A stretch of 64,000 nucleotides of DNA from Acanthococcus lagerstroemiae (GCA_031841125.1 CM063113.1:59141211-59205210); one strand, 5' to 3'. Positions 1 to 13,270 are shown, counted from the first letter of the stretch. The notes: a model not told the origin generated them from the sequence alone. Numbers and translations: made by a program.

Positions 1-174
1 AGCATTACTTTAGAGACGTCAGGGATGCTATTCGGGCTGTCTTAGCCCTCTTCACTTCTTGCCGAAAAACCGGCCTCGGTCGAAATGTAGCGAGTTGCTA
101 CGTGGGCTCGGGCCCGGGACCTCCGGATTCCGAGACCAGCGCGCTATCCACTCGGCCAACCAGACCCCTCGGTG
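1..174 (-). repeat. tRNA-derived SINE, copy 1 (cut by window edge)
   Basis: The minus strand starts with a tRNA Leu/Ser-like head: a box-A match TGGCCGAGTGG (148-158), then GATAGCGCGCTGGTCTC and a decayed box B (GGTCCCGGGCCCGAGCCC). A non-tRNA body follows and runs off the window start. It is clearly homologous to the copy at 61303-61542 over the whole visible part. The box B change suggests this copy is no longer an active pol III promoter. Confidence 0.8.
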
Positions 175-3100
175 AAAATCCTATGATCTGTCTAAATACT
201 TTGCATGTACGTACTTGCTTAATCGAGGTGCGGGAAGGATGACTTAAGTTATTATAGCCAAAGACATGTTCTGCATGCATTATTCGGACCGAGAAGACGA
301 AAATTTTCCACTGTCGAGACGTTTTTGCGACGACAGCATAGAATTTTCACAGAGAGCTCACGTGTCTCCATATCTCAAATTGCCCTTAGTCCACGAGTTT
401 ACCCATTTTGCGCCCCTACAGCTCGAAGACTATTAGGCCTACAGTTTTCAAACTTGGACAATGTTGCTACTATATTCTTGACTTCAGGCGCGGATCCAGG
501 GGGGAGGGTTTATTTTTAATCTTTGTCACATGTCAGCTGGCTAAGTCTATAAGAATTTCGGAAAATATTGCTGAAAAAAGCAGAAAAAAAAACGATGCAA
601 CATTATTTCTGTCACATCGAAATTATTACGACTTTCGTGTCCGAACAGAAGCGCCAGACGAAACGATTTAAATAACTATATGAGAGGACAAACTGTTTCG
701 AAAACTAACCCTAGAAACTCCTCCAGCCTTGCTAAAGGAAAATGGCGCTTCTGCTTTTCCCTCCTCGTGCGATTCTGCCATTGAGAATAAAGCGATAAAT
801 GTCGTAAACAGTTTTCCGTGTCAGTAATGGGCAGTTTGAAGAAAATAGATAATATGTGCTGATAAAGTATTGTGGGCCTATAAATGACACCCGATAAGAT
901 CTTAGCTTACACTTACACCGCGAAAAAAGAATGTTCGTCTAACTTATTCACACCTTGGAGTAAAGTCATGAATAATATTTGCCTAATTAGCATTTGTATA
1001 CGCAGTAGCTGAAACATAGGATGGAGAAAATCGTGTTTAAAATGTTTTCCGCGAAACAGCTGGTAGCAATACACCTTTATTTTCCCGATCAATTTTCCGG
1101 ACTCCTTAGCAGTGGCGTAGCCAGGGAGTCCAGGGGGTCTGGAACCTCCTTTGCAACTTCAAAAAGTAGTGGTTTTTCTAATTATAGCCATCCTCTACCC
1201 ACCCCCTGCCCCTTTGGTCAAGACCACAAGACCAGACGCCCCTCGAACACTAGATTGGCTACGTCACTGCTACTTAACGATTAAGGAACACGAGTACCCT
1301 ATATCAAGATCTCGTGCTCGATATAGTCCCTATACGGGGTCTGAAGGAGGATCCCTTGGAACCCTTTTGTGGATGAAGAAACCAGTTCAAAAACTAACCA
1401 GTAACAAAAATTCGCGTACTTCTTTTTTTCAAACCTAAAAATTACTGAAAAGTAATTTTCCAAAAACGGACATTTCCAAAAATTTTAACTTTTCAATTGA
1501 CACAAGAAAAACGAGCTGAAAAATACATTACCGTTCCCGGAGGTAATTTTCGATCACGAATATTTCAATAAATATACATCCTTGGGCTATGACAATTTGA
1601 TGAGATTGTTGAGACTAGTCTGTTCTGTCAAATGACGCTGGTGACTCCGAATTTCAAATTTCGGATTCGTCCTTTCTTGGAAACTTACTCTCCAGCTCAT
1701 TCGTGATCCTGACCTTGATTGTTTGATCGGCCAGTAATACAGCACTACTGCAAATAACAGTTCTGATTTATGACACCCAGACATCAATCCGGAGTCAATA
1801 AAACAGCAACTCGTGTTGCAAATGGTACCCAGTAAAAGAAAATTAACGGTCACTCATTTTATGAAATTTAGATTTTAAAACGTCGTTGTTAACACGCTAA
1901 CACAAAAATCCGCGTGCTTGCAAAAAAAAAAAAAAAAAAAAAACTAAAGTGGGAAGTACATTTTTTATATAGGACCAATCAAATCCAAAAAGGGAATACC
2001 GAAGAAATAAGTTTTATTAATAAGAAGTCACTAGTTCCTGGTGAGATCGCGTGATACGAGCTAATTGAAGGAAAACGAAACCGTTTAGTTTTGTATTTGA
2101 AACACGATCGTAGTCGTGGAAGGTGAATTAAAGATGAAGAAATGGCTTTTATAGTCGAACTTAAAACGATTCGGTTATAGAAACTGACATTGGGCAGTTA
2201 CATACAGAGTGAAGTACAGCTACAGGGCCTCCCAGAATGGCCTATAAATGGAAAATTGTTGAAAAACCCTACTTTTTCGTAGTTCATTGGAAAAACGGCT
2301 ACCACATGATGAATCCTTGTTTTTCTCTTGATTAGCTTCGTTTGTTGTATTTCCTGCACTCCTATCTGACTTCCTGATGTATATTACTCTCTGACCTTGG
2401 ACTGCAGTGGTGGTGATTTGTATGTATTTTTCCCAGGAAAACCAAGACATTTAATAGTATTATCCTTAACTTTTCTTTGGTGAAACAGGAAAAATCGTCC
2501 ATTTTCACTGAAGTTAGCTATGGACATCCCTTAACCCTGTATCTCCCTGTTCCAACCCAGTGATGTTTAGTATTGACGAATTTGTACGAAGTGCAATTAA
2601 TGAGACGTTGCGCCCCTTGATCTCTTAGTGACTTGCCCCCTTGTCTTGTGTAAGATCTCCATCAATGTTTCATTAGTATGAAGCACGTCTGACTGCGTGA
2701 AGTTTGAGTAACTGTCTGAAGGACGTACCTAAGACACGTGTCTCTTCGAAGCCCGCGGCAGTGTGAATTATTTGACGATTTGAAATGTTCTCCATCAAAG
2801 TAGATAAGGCTGTTCAGATGACGTGACTATATTCTGTAGCCCTCAACAAACAAGTCGACAATTACATCGACAGTGAATTATTGAGAATTGATGTCGCAGT
2901 CATGAAGTGGTGTAACTCGTAAACTATTACATTTTAAAATGCATGTAGCGGTCCAATTGCAAACTCATACTTCGAGTCGACAAGTCGATAAGAATGTACA
3001 GATCGACAAGTTAACAGAATTCAAACTCAGTAGTTGAGTTCGATAGTAACTTGTTTATCGAGCTAAGTCGATATAGACAGTTTCATTTTTGTTTTTGTCG

Positions 3101-3420
3101 GCATTCGAGTTCAGTGAGGGATCGATGATGTAAACATGGTAGTACTGATGTTCACTAGAGATTCTAAATCTCAGCAGTTTCCTTGATTTTGAATTGTTTG
3201 TTGAGTCGAAATTGTACCTAATTTGCTCCTCGACATTTGACTTGAAATTCAGCTCGACTGGTAGTTTTGTGAATCACGTGGCGATATGAACTTCATGACT
3301 GTCCTAAGCATAAGCTTTTCTAATCACGTCGCCTAGCTGACAGCACTTGGATGAGAACTTAAATCAAGTATACTGACTTACAGCGTGCGCGATGGTTTGA
3401 AACACGCGACAGTCTGAAGC
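175..3420. other. Non-coding stretch without a recognisable gene
   Basis: No frame here resembles a protein I know. Small landmarks are a GCGGATCCAGGGGGG fragment (490-506), an AGTGGCGTAGCCAGGG fragment (near 1112), an A-run (about 1922-1942) and a 2.8-3.3 kb patch rich in degenerate AGTCGACAAGTCGAT-type words. The first two match truncated repeats seen elsewhere in the window. Confidence 0.5.
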
Positions 3421-3685
3421 CTGCAAGGCTTCCTCAGTCACATGCCAATGCAGTACGTATGTATGTCTGTAGCATATTCCATCTGAAGTACATTACTATC
3501 AACAGTAGATGGGTACGACCCCCAAAAAATTATATGGTAAAAATGAAGTTTGACAAAAGTCCAAAAAAGAGTTTTTTACAAATCTCATTGGACTCAAATG
3601 AGGACAGAACATTTCATTTCCCGAAGAATCTCGGGAAATATCGACTCTAGGCAAAAAGTTCACTAACAAAAATTACTTCGCATTT

Positions 3686-3950
3686 CGTCGGTGGCGCGTT
3701 TGACACCTCGTATGTGCAAAATAGAACTTTTACTCATCACTTATACATACGAGGTACGAGTATTTGGAGCCGAGTTTAGAAACCCATGCACATAGGGAGG
3801 TGTTTTATAGTGTCCTCTAGCGGACCGCATTGTAACTCAGCACACAGGAGGAATTTTATTCGATGCACCCGTCAGAGACGAATCCAACAATACCAGTAAG
3901 TCGTGTTGGCTAAAAATGTCACATACGAGGTGTCAAACGCGCCACCGACG
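3686..3950. mobile_element. MITE with perfect 31-bp terminal inverted repeats
   Basis: The first 31 bases (starting CGTCGGTGGCGCGTTTGACA) are exactly the reverse complement of the last 31 (3920-3950). The element is 265 bp long and has no coding capacity. ATTT lies immediately outside both ends (3682-3685 and 3951-3954), a possible 4-bp target duplication. Perfect ends suggest recent activity or selection on the ends. The superfamily is unassigned. Confidence 0.85.
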
Positions 3951-5053
3951 ATTTACTTGTACACAAAGGAGTGCAGTTTTCCCGTTACTGCCTTCGAAAT
4001 GCCCTAAACCTGGGGTTCAATGTTACCTTATTTTCTCTTAAATTGAAATAGGCTTTATGGAAGGAGAAGCTATTTTTTAAAACTTTTTTATCTTATGGAT
4101 TTGAAGAAACAGAAAGGATTCCAATCACGATCAGACTCGTTTCTATACATCTCCATGTTTTCCTCGCCCCCTCTCCCGTGTCTTTAGATTTGGGATTTGT
4201 AGCTCTTTGTAAATGACTTTTTATTTAAGATTCTCATTTGTACGTATCTCGAAAACCAGATAACGGTGAAGGGAGGGTGATTCAAGGTCCTCCTTGAATT
4301 TGATGTTGACATTGGTTTCGGAAAAGAACTAATCTTATACTCTTGCAAGTAAGACAGTTGATAACGGAGCACCATCCGAAAGGCATCTCGTTGGGCCGTT
4401 TATGGCTACTTTAAGTCACAAACCCTTACATTCTTTCAATTTTCTATAATTAATTCCACTTCCATTGGTGGAGTGTATGGCGACGCACGCATGCTAAATT
4501 GGCTCCCCAGATACCGCACCCCTGGCCTCGGAACTACCTTTTCGAGTATCGCATCAGTGACCAGAGGGACGTCTTGAGGCTGTCCCGGGCTCCCATTTCG
4601 CTTTCCCGCTTCGGATTCTCGCTGTCCTGCCAAGGCCACTATGGCACGCCCACTGACCGTGGCAATGCTCACCCAGTATTGACCTGAAATTCGGGTGCTC
4701 CACAGCCGGACGCGCTTGCTTCCTCTTCCTTCACCCCTCACCTTCTCGTATTCGTACGTGTGGCGACGCAGGAAGGTAGTGACGGCGAAGCAAACCCTGT
4801 CCGGAGGTCTGCAGCAGCTGCAGCAGCTCTAGAATGGTACAGAGTCGTTGTGTTCAGTATGAGCCCTCCTCGACCATTCCGTCTCTATTTGCTTCTTCAT
4901 GATGGTCAGGACTAAGGCCGACACCCGGTTCCATCCGCTTCTACTCTTCAGCATTTAATTAATTCCACTTAACCTAGAAGACGAATGTTAGGAACTAAAA
5001 AACGTTGCCTTTTAGTCCAAACCACCTTGTCGGTGCTTCGCTTATATTGTGAA
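3951..5053. other. Stretch with a GC-richer block, no recognisable gene
   Basis: 4440-4960 is noticeably GC-richer than its surroundings. The minus strand is open for about 101 codons at 4741-4436 (includes ATVSGRAIVALAGQRESEAG). I recognise no family, there are no clear splice sites, and two frames are partly open, so composition alone could explain it. It might be an old exon or a transposon fragment. Confidence 0.25.
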
Positions 5054-5436
5054 CAGGATGCCTAGTTCTTGAAAAGTTAGGGAAAGTCTGGAAAAGTCAG
5101 GGAATTGTAAAATTCTGAAAAAGTCAGGGTCCGTGTCAGAGATTTTGGAAAAAACATAATGCCTATTAGAGTGCTTTCAAAAGTGTACTTCCATGTGTTA
5201 TCCTTTGAAGTGGTTGAAGCCGAAATGAAACAAATTAATCAAGTTCTTTTGATTCTTATATTTTAGTTTTGTTTTTGTTTTCATTCTGCGTAATAAAGTT
5301 GCAAAAATTTGAATAGTGCGCACATCTTTTCGCACACCCTATAACTTCATAGCCATCTTTTGAACCGCCCTGAAATATATCTGAAGAGGGTAGAGAAAAG
5401 TCAGGGAATTTCATTTTAGAGAAAACTGGGCACCCT
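5054..5436. repeat. Inverted-repeat element of the GGAAAAGTCAGGGAA family, copy 1
   Basis: The ends are imperfectly inverted: AGGATGCCTAGTTCTTG at the left and the reverse complement of AGGGTGCCCAGTTTTCT at the right. The interior repeats GAAAAGTCAGGGAA-type words at both ends. The same vocabulary occurs in the 58.2-59.4 kb element. No coding frame is seen. Confidence 0.6.
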
Positions 5437-6922
5437 AGTGAAGCACACCACATTTTTGGAGTCTGTCTTTTAGTTTGTCTGTCTGTGTAATAGTTTATTC
5501 ATCTGCCCATTGATTTGTCTCAAATTTTGAAGGTTTTTCTTGTCTCAGTAACGGTGACAAAAGACTAGGTATATGACGTACAAGAAAAACAAATGAAGTC
5601 TTCCGATCTAGCAGTTTCGTAAACATCCCCGAACCAGAGGACATTTATTATTAATTTATTCGACAGTGGCCCGATTTAAATTTCGAGTGCCATATACGCG
5701 GTGGTGTGATGTAAAGAAATTTTGTGCGCGAGGATGCTCCTGGACAACATGTTATGAATTATTAATAGCGTTACCCGCACTTTTCACCTGCGAGGGAAGC
5801 GATTCTAGAATGCTGAATAAAAGAAAAGAAAAAAAATGATGATAATAATAAGGAAAAACGAAGAATGAGCCGATAGATACGAAAATACATCGTTCGTACA
5901 ATTTAGATGTCGACTAACGAAGTATACAAAGCCATGAAAAAGTTTTACGATATCGTTTCCACCCGACAGTCGTATCTGTCATAAAGCTGGCGTGAAAACA
6001 TTCACGAAAGTGGAATTACTGTGCTTTCCTCTCACGCTCAAAGTTAATGTACTTTCGCCTCAAGTCGCCCCCTTTTTTTCCTCTCTCTTTCTCTTTTCTT
6101 TCGCGAGAAATGATTTAATTTCGGCGGCTTGTCCCGGGTTTGCAAACGTTGAGCGATCTTTTTTGTCACGCTACTCGTGTACACCCGAAGTTGAATAAAT
6201 TTGTCACAATCTCGAGAATCGCTCGGTAAACACGGGGCTGATGATTAACTCGGCAATTCTGCTTTTTAATAAGAGAACTCGTACACATGTAAGTTGTGAG
6301 GAGAGGTAGGTGTACAGTGTAGGTATACACGTAGATATACCCACACCTATACAAGAAGTGAAGACAAAGCGACGTAATGTCGTAATAGAAAGCTTATTTT
6401 CTCTATGGCTTTTCACGCTAACGAGTTACTGCTATCTGTTCCGTATTAGAATACGCCTCAGCGAATAGATGACAGCACGAACACTTCCGATACCAGCTCA
6501 ACGGCACTGCGATCTTGTCTTAATTAATTTAACTCGATTTAAAATTAATTTTCTCGGCTTATGTTTCATTTCCTGGAGCGTGAAACGAACATGTGTACTT
6601 TGTGACAGCATCAGCGTCAAATACGAGCGGTTGAAAGCTAGTTTCGAGATGAAATTGGGAGATTTCGCGTCTTTGTTATAAAAACCAATTATTGAGGCCT
6701 GAGTAGAAGAACAGCCTACGATTACAAGTATAATTTTGAGGAAAACACTGTTGACGAGCTCCTACAGTATTGACGTTAGTATCATTCAAAAGAGTAAACC
6801 CTTAGCTACATTTTCAAGTTAAGGAAACAGAAATCCATCCGTTTCAATCCCCATCGCAACAGTTTTCCGGAAACGTGTTATACGCTTCCCTTCCCCATCA
6901 AGTTTTGCTGTTGTTTCCTCCG
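5437..6922. other. Non-coding stretch
   Basis: No homologous protein frame, RNA gene or clear repeat was recognised. The frames present are short and compositionally random. Confidence 0.5.
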
Positions 6923-7434
6923 CAATTGAAGATACGATTTCCAAACTGCCCTTAGTCCAAAAAAAAATCGAAATGCAGTTTTCAGCGCTACCTAGTGGCC
7001 AATGCAAGCACTACAAAAGTAACTTTATAGAATCTCGATACCTCGTTCGATGGTCGAATTACGCGCATTCAAAGAGCAACGGTTTCCAAACTGCCCTTAG
7101 TCCAAAAAAATCGAAATGCGGTTTTCAGCGCTACCTAGTGGCCAATGCGAGCACTACAAAAGTAACTTTATAGAATCTCGATACTTCGTTCGATGGTCCA
7201 GTGCCAAACTGCCTTTTGTCCACGACTTTCGACCATTTTTCCTTCAATAATTCTAGATAGGCTACATTCTCATTCTTGTGTGTCTTTGGTAGTATGGTAG
7301 AAGATTCAGGCTACTCGCTTGTACCATTTACAGAAGTTTTAAATGAACTGGTACAGTGTAGCACAGTTTTTATCTATTTACCCAAAAAAATAATTTTTGG
7401 ACTAAGGGCAGTTTGGAAACCGTATCTTCAATTG
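6923..7434. mobile_element. Foldback/MITE with ends CAATTGAAGATACG..CCAAACTGCCCTTAGTCC
   Basis: The left end (CAATTGAAGATACG followed by TTTCCAAACTGCCCTTAGTCC) and the right end (GGACTAAGGGCAGTTTGGAAACCGTATCTTCAATTG-type) are inverted copies of about 36 bp. Inside, a 145-bp block starting TTTCCAAACTGCCC at 6938 is repeated directly at 7083, including AGCGCTACCTAGTGGCCAAT and ACAAAAGTAACTTTATAGAA. The left end therefore occurs twice in tandem. A shorter relative sits at 37529-37765. The open frame across it is just the repeat translated. Confidence 0.75.
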
Positions 7435-7598
7435 TGACCGTGCCCCGAGAAACGTGTATAGTGTCCGAAAAACCTGCTATCAAGAAAAATTAGTTATACG
7501 TTTTTGTGTACGTGTCAGAGGGCACGGTCACCTAAACTCATTTTTCTTGATAGCAAGTTTGTGAGCACTATACACGTTTCTTGGGACACGGTCACAAT
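7431..7598. mobile_element. MITE with ends ATTGTGACCGTG..CACGGTCACAAT
   Basis: A 168-bp near-palindrome. The left arm (ATTGTGACCGTGCC, AGAAACGTGTATAGTG, CTGCTATCAAGAAAAAT) is mirrored in the right arm (ATTTTTCTTGATAGCA, CACTATACACGTTTCT, GGTCACAAT). A second GGGCACGGTCAC lies inside at about 7519-7532, like a third end. It abuts the preceding element and shares ATTG with it. Confidence 0.75.
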
Positions 7599-9945
7599 GA
7601 CGAGTGTACCTGAAATAGTTGTGGCTGCATAAAGGCAATATGTAGAACAATTCAATAATTTCGATTTTTTTTTTTTTTAATAATAGAGACAATAATATAA
7701 CGAGTCACACACTAAAAAACTACAACAAATCTGATACACTTTCAAATAAAGATCCTATAACTAACACAATATTACTCATTGTCACTAGCGCTGTCTGTAG
7801 AGTAAATGCAGAATAAAAGTATAGCGGGTATAGTGGTACAAGGTTTGAGGATTTAACATGTCGCATCCCTAGAAAAAAGGTGTATGCGTAGTATACGCCC
7901 TCCACCGAGGTTCTCAATTATATAGGAGGGTGGAGGGGGAAACGAACATTTTGTAATTTTAACTACGCTGATCTCTCGTAATTTGTGTTTTGGTGTCTGA
8001 GGAAATTGTACAAAATATTAATTAAAAATTCAGTTCGCACATAAGGCTCGAAATTTAACAGGGATGTACGTAGGAAATTGTCTTAAAAAACGATTTTCCT
8101 GGAAACTACTTTCAAAAAAAGTATAATATACGAAACGAGTTATTTTTCGATTCTGTCTAACGTTCTCTACACATCAACAAGAAAAACCTTTTAGTTTCAA
8201 AACTGAATTTTGTGAAATTTTGGGTTGTACTACATTTTTGAGTTTTTATTGTTTCTTCTGACTTTTGAAAATTACGGATTTTCAATTTGGAAACAACTTT
8301 CTTTCTTTGGTACATATGTTGAGTACATTATGTACCTACTACCTACATACTGTTAAGTGAATAAACTTTAACTTCATTATTTAATTAAATTCTTAATTTT
8401 GATAAGGTATCGAATCTTATTTTTTAATAAAATTTGTATTACAGTATGTATTAAATTTGAATGCAGGCCCGTAGCCAGCCATCTGCAGTAGGGGGTACTG
8501 ACTATTTACCGAGGGGGGCTTGAGAATACACATAGTATATTCTGTGAAGGTTTCTACGAAGCAGTCGTGTAGCCAAGGGGGCGAAAGGGGCAAATTACCT
8601 CCCAAGGCATCTGAAATTGAATTAAAAATATGCAAGAATGAGCAATTTTTCGCCTTTCAAACACGTTTTTTCGAAATCGTGTTCCCAATCCAAGAGCCCC
8701 AAATTAGTCGACCAATTTTTGTTCTAAATTTTAAAATGTTTCTGTGATATTACTTCTCTTCATCCCTTCTTTCTCTCTCGTTCAGCGTAATGATGATTTT
8801 TTTATGGTGGAATCTTTGCCCGGGGGCTCAAGTTACTTTTAGAGGGGGCTCAGATCCAGCTTGCCCCCACCATGGCTACGCGCTGTTTAAATGTGATCTA
8901 AAAACTTGTTTTCAAGAATAAATTAGAATTAATAATCTGTAATAAGAAGTTGAAAATTCGATCGAAGAATAACGTGTGTCATAATATACGTTTTAATTTT
9001 GTATGGATAGTTATCTGAAAAAATTGTTTTTTGTGCAAATCTCGTATGTACTCAAAGGTTAAGCCTGCGGCGACTTTCTCCTCGCGAATGTACATTTTTG
9101 CATAAATCGTCCTGCCTGGCTATTTTCTGAGTAGCACGATGTGAGTGTCTAAAAAACGTCTTTTGTCTCCTTCATACCTGTACTTCCTACCTTTTCTAAA
9201 TTACGTTCTTCTTCTTATTATTATTTTTTCCCCCCATGGCTCACTCTCCTCTTTCTCCCTCGCTCGACTCAGGCAGGACTTCCCATTAGTTTAGTTCAGT
9301 TATAGTTCAGTCAGAGCATAGTCATCTTTGATTTCGAGTGCCATTGCTGCGGTCCGGACTAAGTACTTCTCGTACAAAACTCAAAATCTCCGCAAGCCGT
9401 CCTGTGCAAACTGAAAATATTGAAATTTTTTACCGATATTTTGTACAGTTCCTACAGACATCAAAATACAAAATTTGAGAAGTCAGCGTTATTCGAATTT
9501 TTCACGTCCCTCTATTGTATAGGATGTTGCTATAGTCCAGTAAAATGAACGAAATCGTGGGAAAGTTAGTACCAAGATTTTTTTTTTAAAGATATTTGCC
9601 GTCTTAATTAGCATGACACCCTCGGCCTGTGGGTTGCTAATTTTTCTGGTTCGTGGTGGGTAGTTCAAGTTCCGCAAGATTAGTTTTCGGCACAAACAAC
9701 AATAATTATCAAATTTTGGAAAAAAATGTTTCAAACCAAAATCGTTCTTCGCGAGATTCTACATGAGAAGATTCTGTTCAATTTTTTCTAGCAGAAATGT
9801 CGAAAATAGGGAACGCAGTGACATCCTTCTTTTACTGTGCATGTACCCAGACCTTATGGGTGAAGATGTGGAATTTTTTCAACCTTTTTTTGATCCTACC
9901 GACTTCAGCAAGTAGAAAGGATACAACTTACTCCTGGACACGCTC
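7599..9945. other. Non-coding stretch with a decayed CATGGCTACG-type element
   Basis: No gene recognised. Between about 8466 and 8880 there are loosely inverted ends (CCGTAGCCAGCC at the left, CCATGGCTACGCG at the right), G-rich tracts, and an internal GTAGCCAAGGGGGCGAAAGG. This resembles decayed non-autonomous elements of the kind also hinted at near 1112 and 14650. A T-run lies at about 7665-7678. Confidence 0.4.
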
Positions 9946-10610
9946 CCCTATTGACCAAATCTACTGAAATTTCGCTCACTCAGTTGCGGAAATTTCAAAT
10001 TTCCGCAAAATATTCGAGGCAGTTGCCGAATTCGGGAGCAGAACGTAGCGATTTTTCTGATTTTTCCGCTGCAGTATCTGCAGCGTCTCCAGAATTCCTG
10101 TCCATTACGTTGCGTTACGCTGCGATTATCTAACCCGCGGCGGGCGCGGAATTTACTATTACGCTGCATTCAGCAGCTTAAAATAAAGCCGCAACTGATG
10201 CGTAATTTAAATATTGAGGCGTTCAGCTACGAATAATGAACGTGCCTCAGTAGCGGACATTGTGGAATTTCTGTTCTGCTGCGACTTTATCTGTTCCGCA
10301 TCAATAGTGGCTGACGCAGAATAAAATGTTCTGCGGCGACTTTATTTGTTCCGCATCAGAAGTGACTGACGCAGAATAAAAGTTGAGGCGTTCTACCGCG
10401 ACTATTCCACATTCCGCGGCAGTAACGATTAGTGCGAGACATGAAAGTCGACACGTTCTACTGCGATCCTAATAACTCTGCTGCAGATCCAGAATTTTTT
10501 GGCCAGTATCGTTTAGAAGCTGCAAATACAAAGCAGTGGCTGATGCGGACTTCAATATTAGAAGTGCTCCATTGTGACTGTGTATTCAATCTGCTGCATA
10601 GAATTTTTCT
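9946..10610. mobile_element. Left end region of a large inverted pair (partner 21570-22062)
   Basis: Starts CCCTATTGACCA. The same 12 bases occur inverted at 22051-22062. Just inside both ends are many copies of TTCCGC/GCGGAA and GCTGCGGAA-like words, and here also two near-identical units containing TTTRTCTGTTCCGCATCA and TGACGCAGAATAAAA. Shared terminal bases plus the same unusual interior vocabulary argue that these are two ends of one element or of one family. No transposase was found between them. Confidence 0.55.
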
Positions 10611-12928
10611 TAATATAGGCTAAAGGTACCGCAAAATTCAATAATAAACAATAAAGGATCTGTAGTAATAATCCTCCCTTTAAACCTCCCTAAACCTCCC
10701 TTCCATCCTCATTGTCACCAAGAAAACATATCTGTAGAACAAATTTTTTCTTGTGTCTCAAAAAATTCAAATCGTTTTGAATTTTTATTGACGCTCGGAT
10801 CATTTTTATGGTCTCTGATCATTATAATGACGTTGTTCTGTGTACACGTTCTTTATTATTGACGCAGCGCTCGAAATGATTGACCATGTATAATTCGCGT
10901 AAGTTGCCTCCAGGAAAAACGGTACATCCCTGCATTTTCGGAGCCTTTCCAATAATACGACGAATATCCCGATGAACAGTTTCATTGTGGTTGCCTTGAA
11001 GTTGCGAAAGAGGAGATATTATATTAAACTACCCGAAACCACAAAAATAACGGAAAACCGATTTTTTGACAGACCACGTTTCACCAGTTTCACCTTTCAT
11101 GTACGAATGTAAATGTAGCGCAGTGCGCGATGATTTGGTTTCCCTATGTAGTCCCCGTATGAATAATGCAGTTATAGGGGGGAGAATTCCGCAGCCCCAT
11201 AAGTTGATGACAGACAGAAAAAATAGTAGGTAACAGTATAGCAAAAATTTTCCTAGCATTTCATGTAATTATCCATCTGTGTCCTCTTCCCCCTAGTCCG
11301 TCCCTAAAAGTAGATATATTTGTCCGAGGCACCCTGTTGTCAAGAGCGGACATTAAAAATTTGAAAACCTGAGTATAAATACCTATTTTCACTAACTCGA
11401 GCACCCGTAACCCATTCAATAATTTGAATGCGTATAAATTGGAACGAAATAACTGTCAAACGACCGTTCGCAATTCACTTTATTTTACTTATGGCAGTGA
11501 GGTGTCGTCAAATTATCAAATATTTGATAACTGAACGGAAAAAGTCATCCAAGACCGATACAATAAGACATTATGAAAATCGAAAATGTTGACAAAAATT
11601 AATGTCGGAATTGAAAGTGTATGTCAAACCCGGTGTGACCAGATCGAACAGAAATTTTTTTGAACTTAGAGAAAGGCCCTTAACATAGGGACGTTATATG
11701 CCTTTCTTTCTTTACTATTTTCCAATACTGCAGGCTGCGTAGCTGCCGGTCACTTAGCGTCGCCGAGTCGTCGTGTGATGTGTCGGCGTGTCGGCCGCTG
11801 TCCCGCTGGCCGTTATTCGAATTTCGAAATAATGATAAACGAAAGTTTCTTGCAATTTCCGTGCAAACTTATGAAATTGAACCGTTAAAATTGTTGCAAT
11901 TACTGTCGTTCATGGGAAGATTTTTTCACAAGGTCGTTTCCTAATATCGGTTATTCGCTAATGAAGAGAGGAACAAGTGATCAATTTATTTGATGAAATT
12001 GGTAAGTATTTACATTACTGGTAGCTGGTAGTACTATCTGACATCGGTTTCATATTGCACTGACATTTGTGTATTTGCATGAACACAGATTTATGACGGA
12101 TGTAATCGCAGTTCCAACTTGCCCATTGTCCACTATTCAGCGATCCAAGTCGTCAGTTCACTCGTAAGTACAGTATTCATGTTTCAATATGCACGTTCAA
12201 AGGCTCGAGCATGGTGCAGGAACTTTCTGCTTGACGACTATTTTGGCAAAATTGCACTCGTATGACGAGCGTGCACTAACGAATGTCACGCAACAAATAT
12301 CCTTAACGTATCCGCATTTAATCAATGTACAGTACCGTTGAATATGTTCATTCTGAACGTATGAACGTATTCAACAGTATTCAGAAATGAGATGTCGCTA
12401 CTGCAAGATGCAGCGTACCGTTTTGTCAAATTCAAATTAGATTCTCATTTCGGCATTGGTTTTGATTAACAAAAAAACTGAAGCCAGTCTCAAGTTCTGA
12501 AATGTGGTACATGGTACAATTGACTAGTTCATGGACGATTGCTATCAGTTATCCAGGTGAGCGTTGTGAAGAAATTTTGTGAAATAGCTGTGTCTCAAGA
12601 TTGTTTAATATCAGAACTATAACGTCGCGAATCAAATAATGTGAAACTGATACAAATGAAGTTGGTGGCTGAATGAACAAACCTCTAGTATTTATCATTG
12701 GTAGCACGAATAGTTTGTTGTTGATAGGATTTCGTTGAACTCATTGCGGTTTCTGAAGTCAGTGGGCGGGTGTTTTTCCCTTCATGTGAAAATTCCCGTA
12801 CAGTAGCGTTAGAAAGGGTGAATTCCAAATTCGACATTGTGAAAATCAATGATCTTAAAGTTCCTGGTTCAGAGTATTTCTTTGGCTGCGTGTACATTTT
12901 CATAGAGGGAATCGATATGGTGATTATT
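10611..12928. other. Non-coding stretch between two element ends
   Basis: No recognisable gene. A small GC-richer patch at about 11745-11815 contains several TCGCCGAGTCGTCG/GTCGGCGTG words. If the 9946/22062 pair is one element, this is its interior and carries no coding sequence I can identify. Confidence 0.4.
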
Positions 12929-13270
12929 AGGTCTGTTCAGGCAGCGTACAGAAATTAATCTTGATGATTTTTTCTGTAAGTTCTGTACAAACGTCTCTGT
13001 TCGTTTCTGTAGTGCTCCCAGTGGGAAAATTCAAAGCCGCGCCACCAAAGCAAATAGTAGCAACTGCCACTAAAGCGGATGCTCCTCTTCGCTCATAATA
13101 GGGCAGCGTGGCGAATGCTACGTAGCAATCGCTACTTATTTGCCTATAGTCGCAGAAAGGTGCAGCTGCTACCAAAGCATCCGCTATCACTTTGCTTATA
13201 TGCGCAAACAGTAGCCTATGCCCCTAAGGGCATTCGCTACTACCTGCTCCCAGATCGGCCCACGCGCTTA
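12929..13270. mobile_element. Left end region of an inner inverted pair (partner 20600-21294)
   Basis: The left terminus (AGGTCTGTTCAGGCAGC, GTACAGAAA) is inverted at 21267-21294 (TTTCTGTATGCTGCCCAAAC, AGACCT). A second shared inverted word, CCCAGTGGGAAAA, lies about 90 bp inside on the left (13016) and about 380 bp inside on the right. Both interiors are full of GCTAC/GTAGC and GCAACTGCCACT words, a subterminal-repeat style seen in large non-autonomous DNA elements. Confidence 0.55.

Noticed and set aside
4436..4741. 101-codon minus-strand open frame in a GC-rich block
   Set aside because: No family resemblance and no clear splice sites; kept only as a low-confidence note in the region entry.
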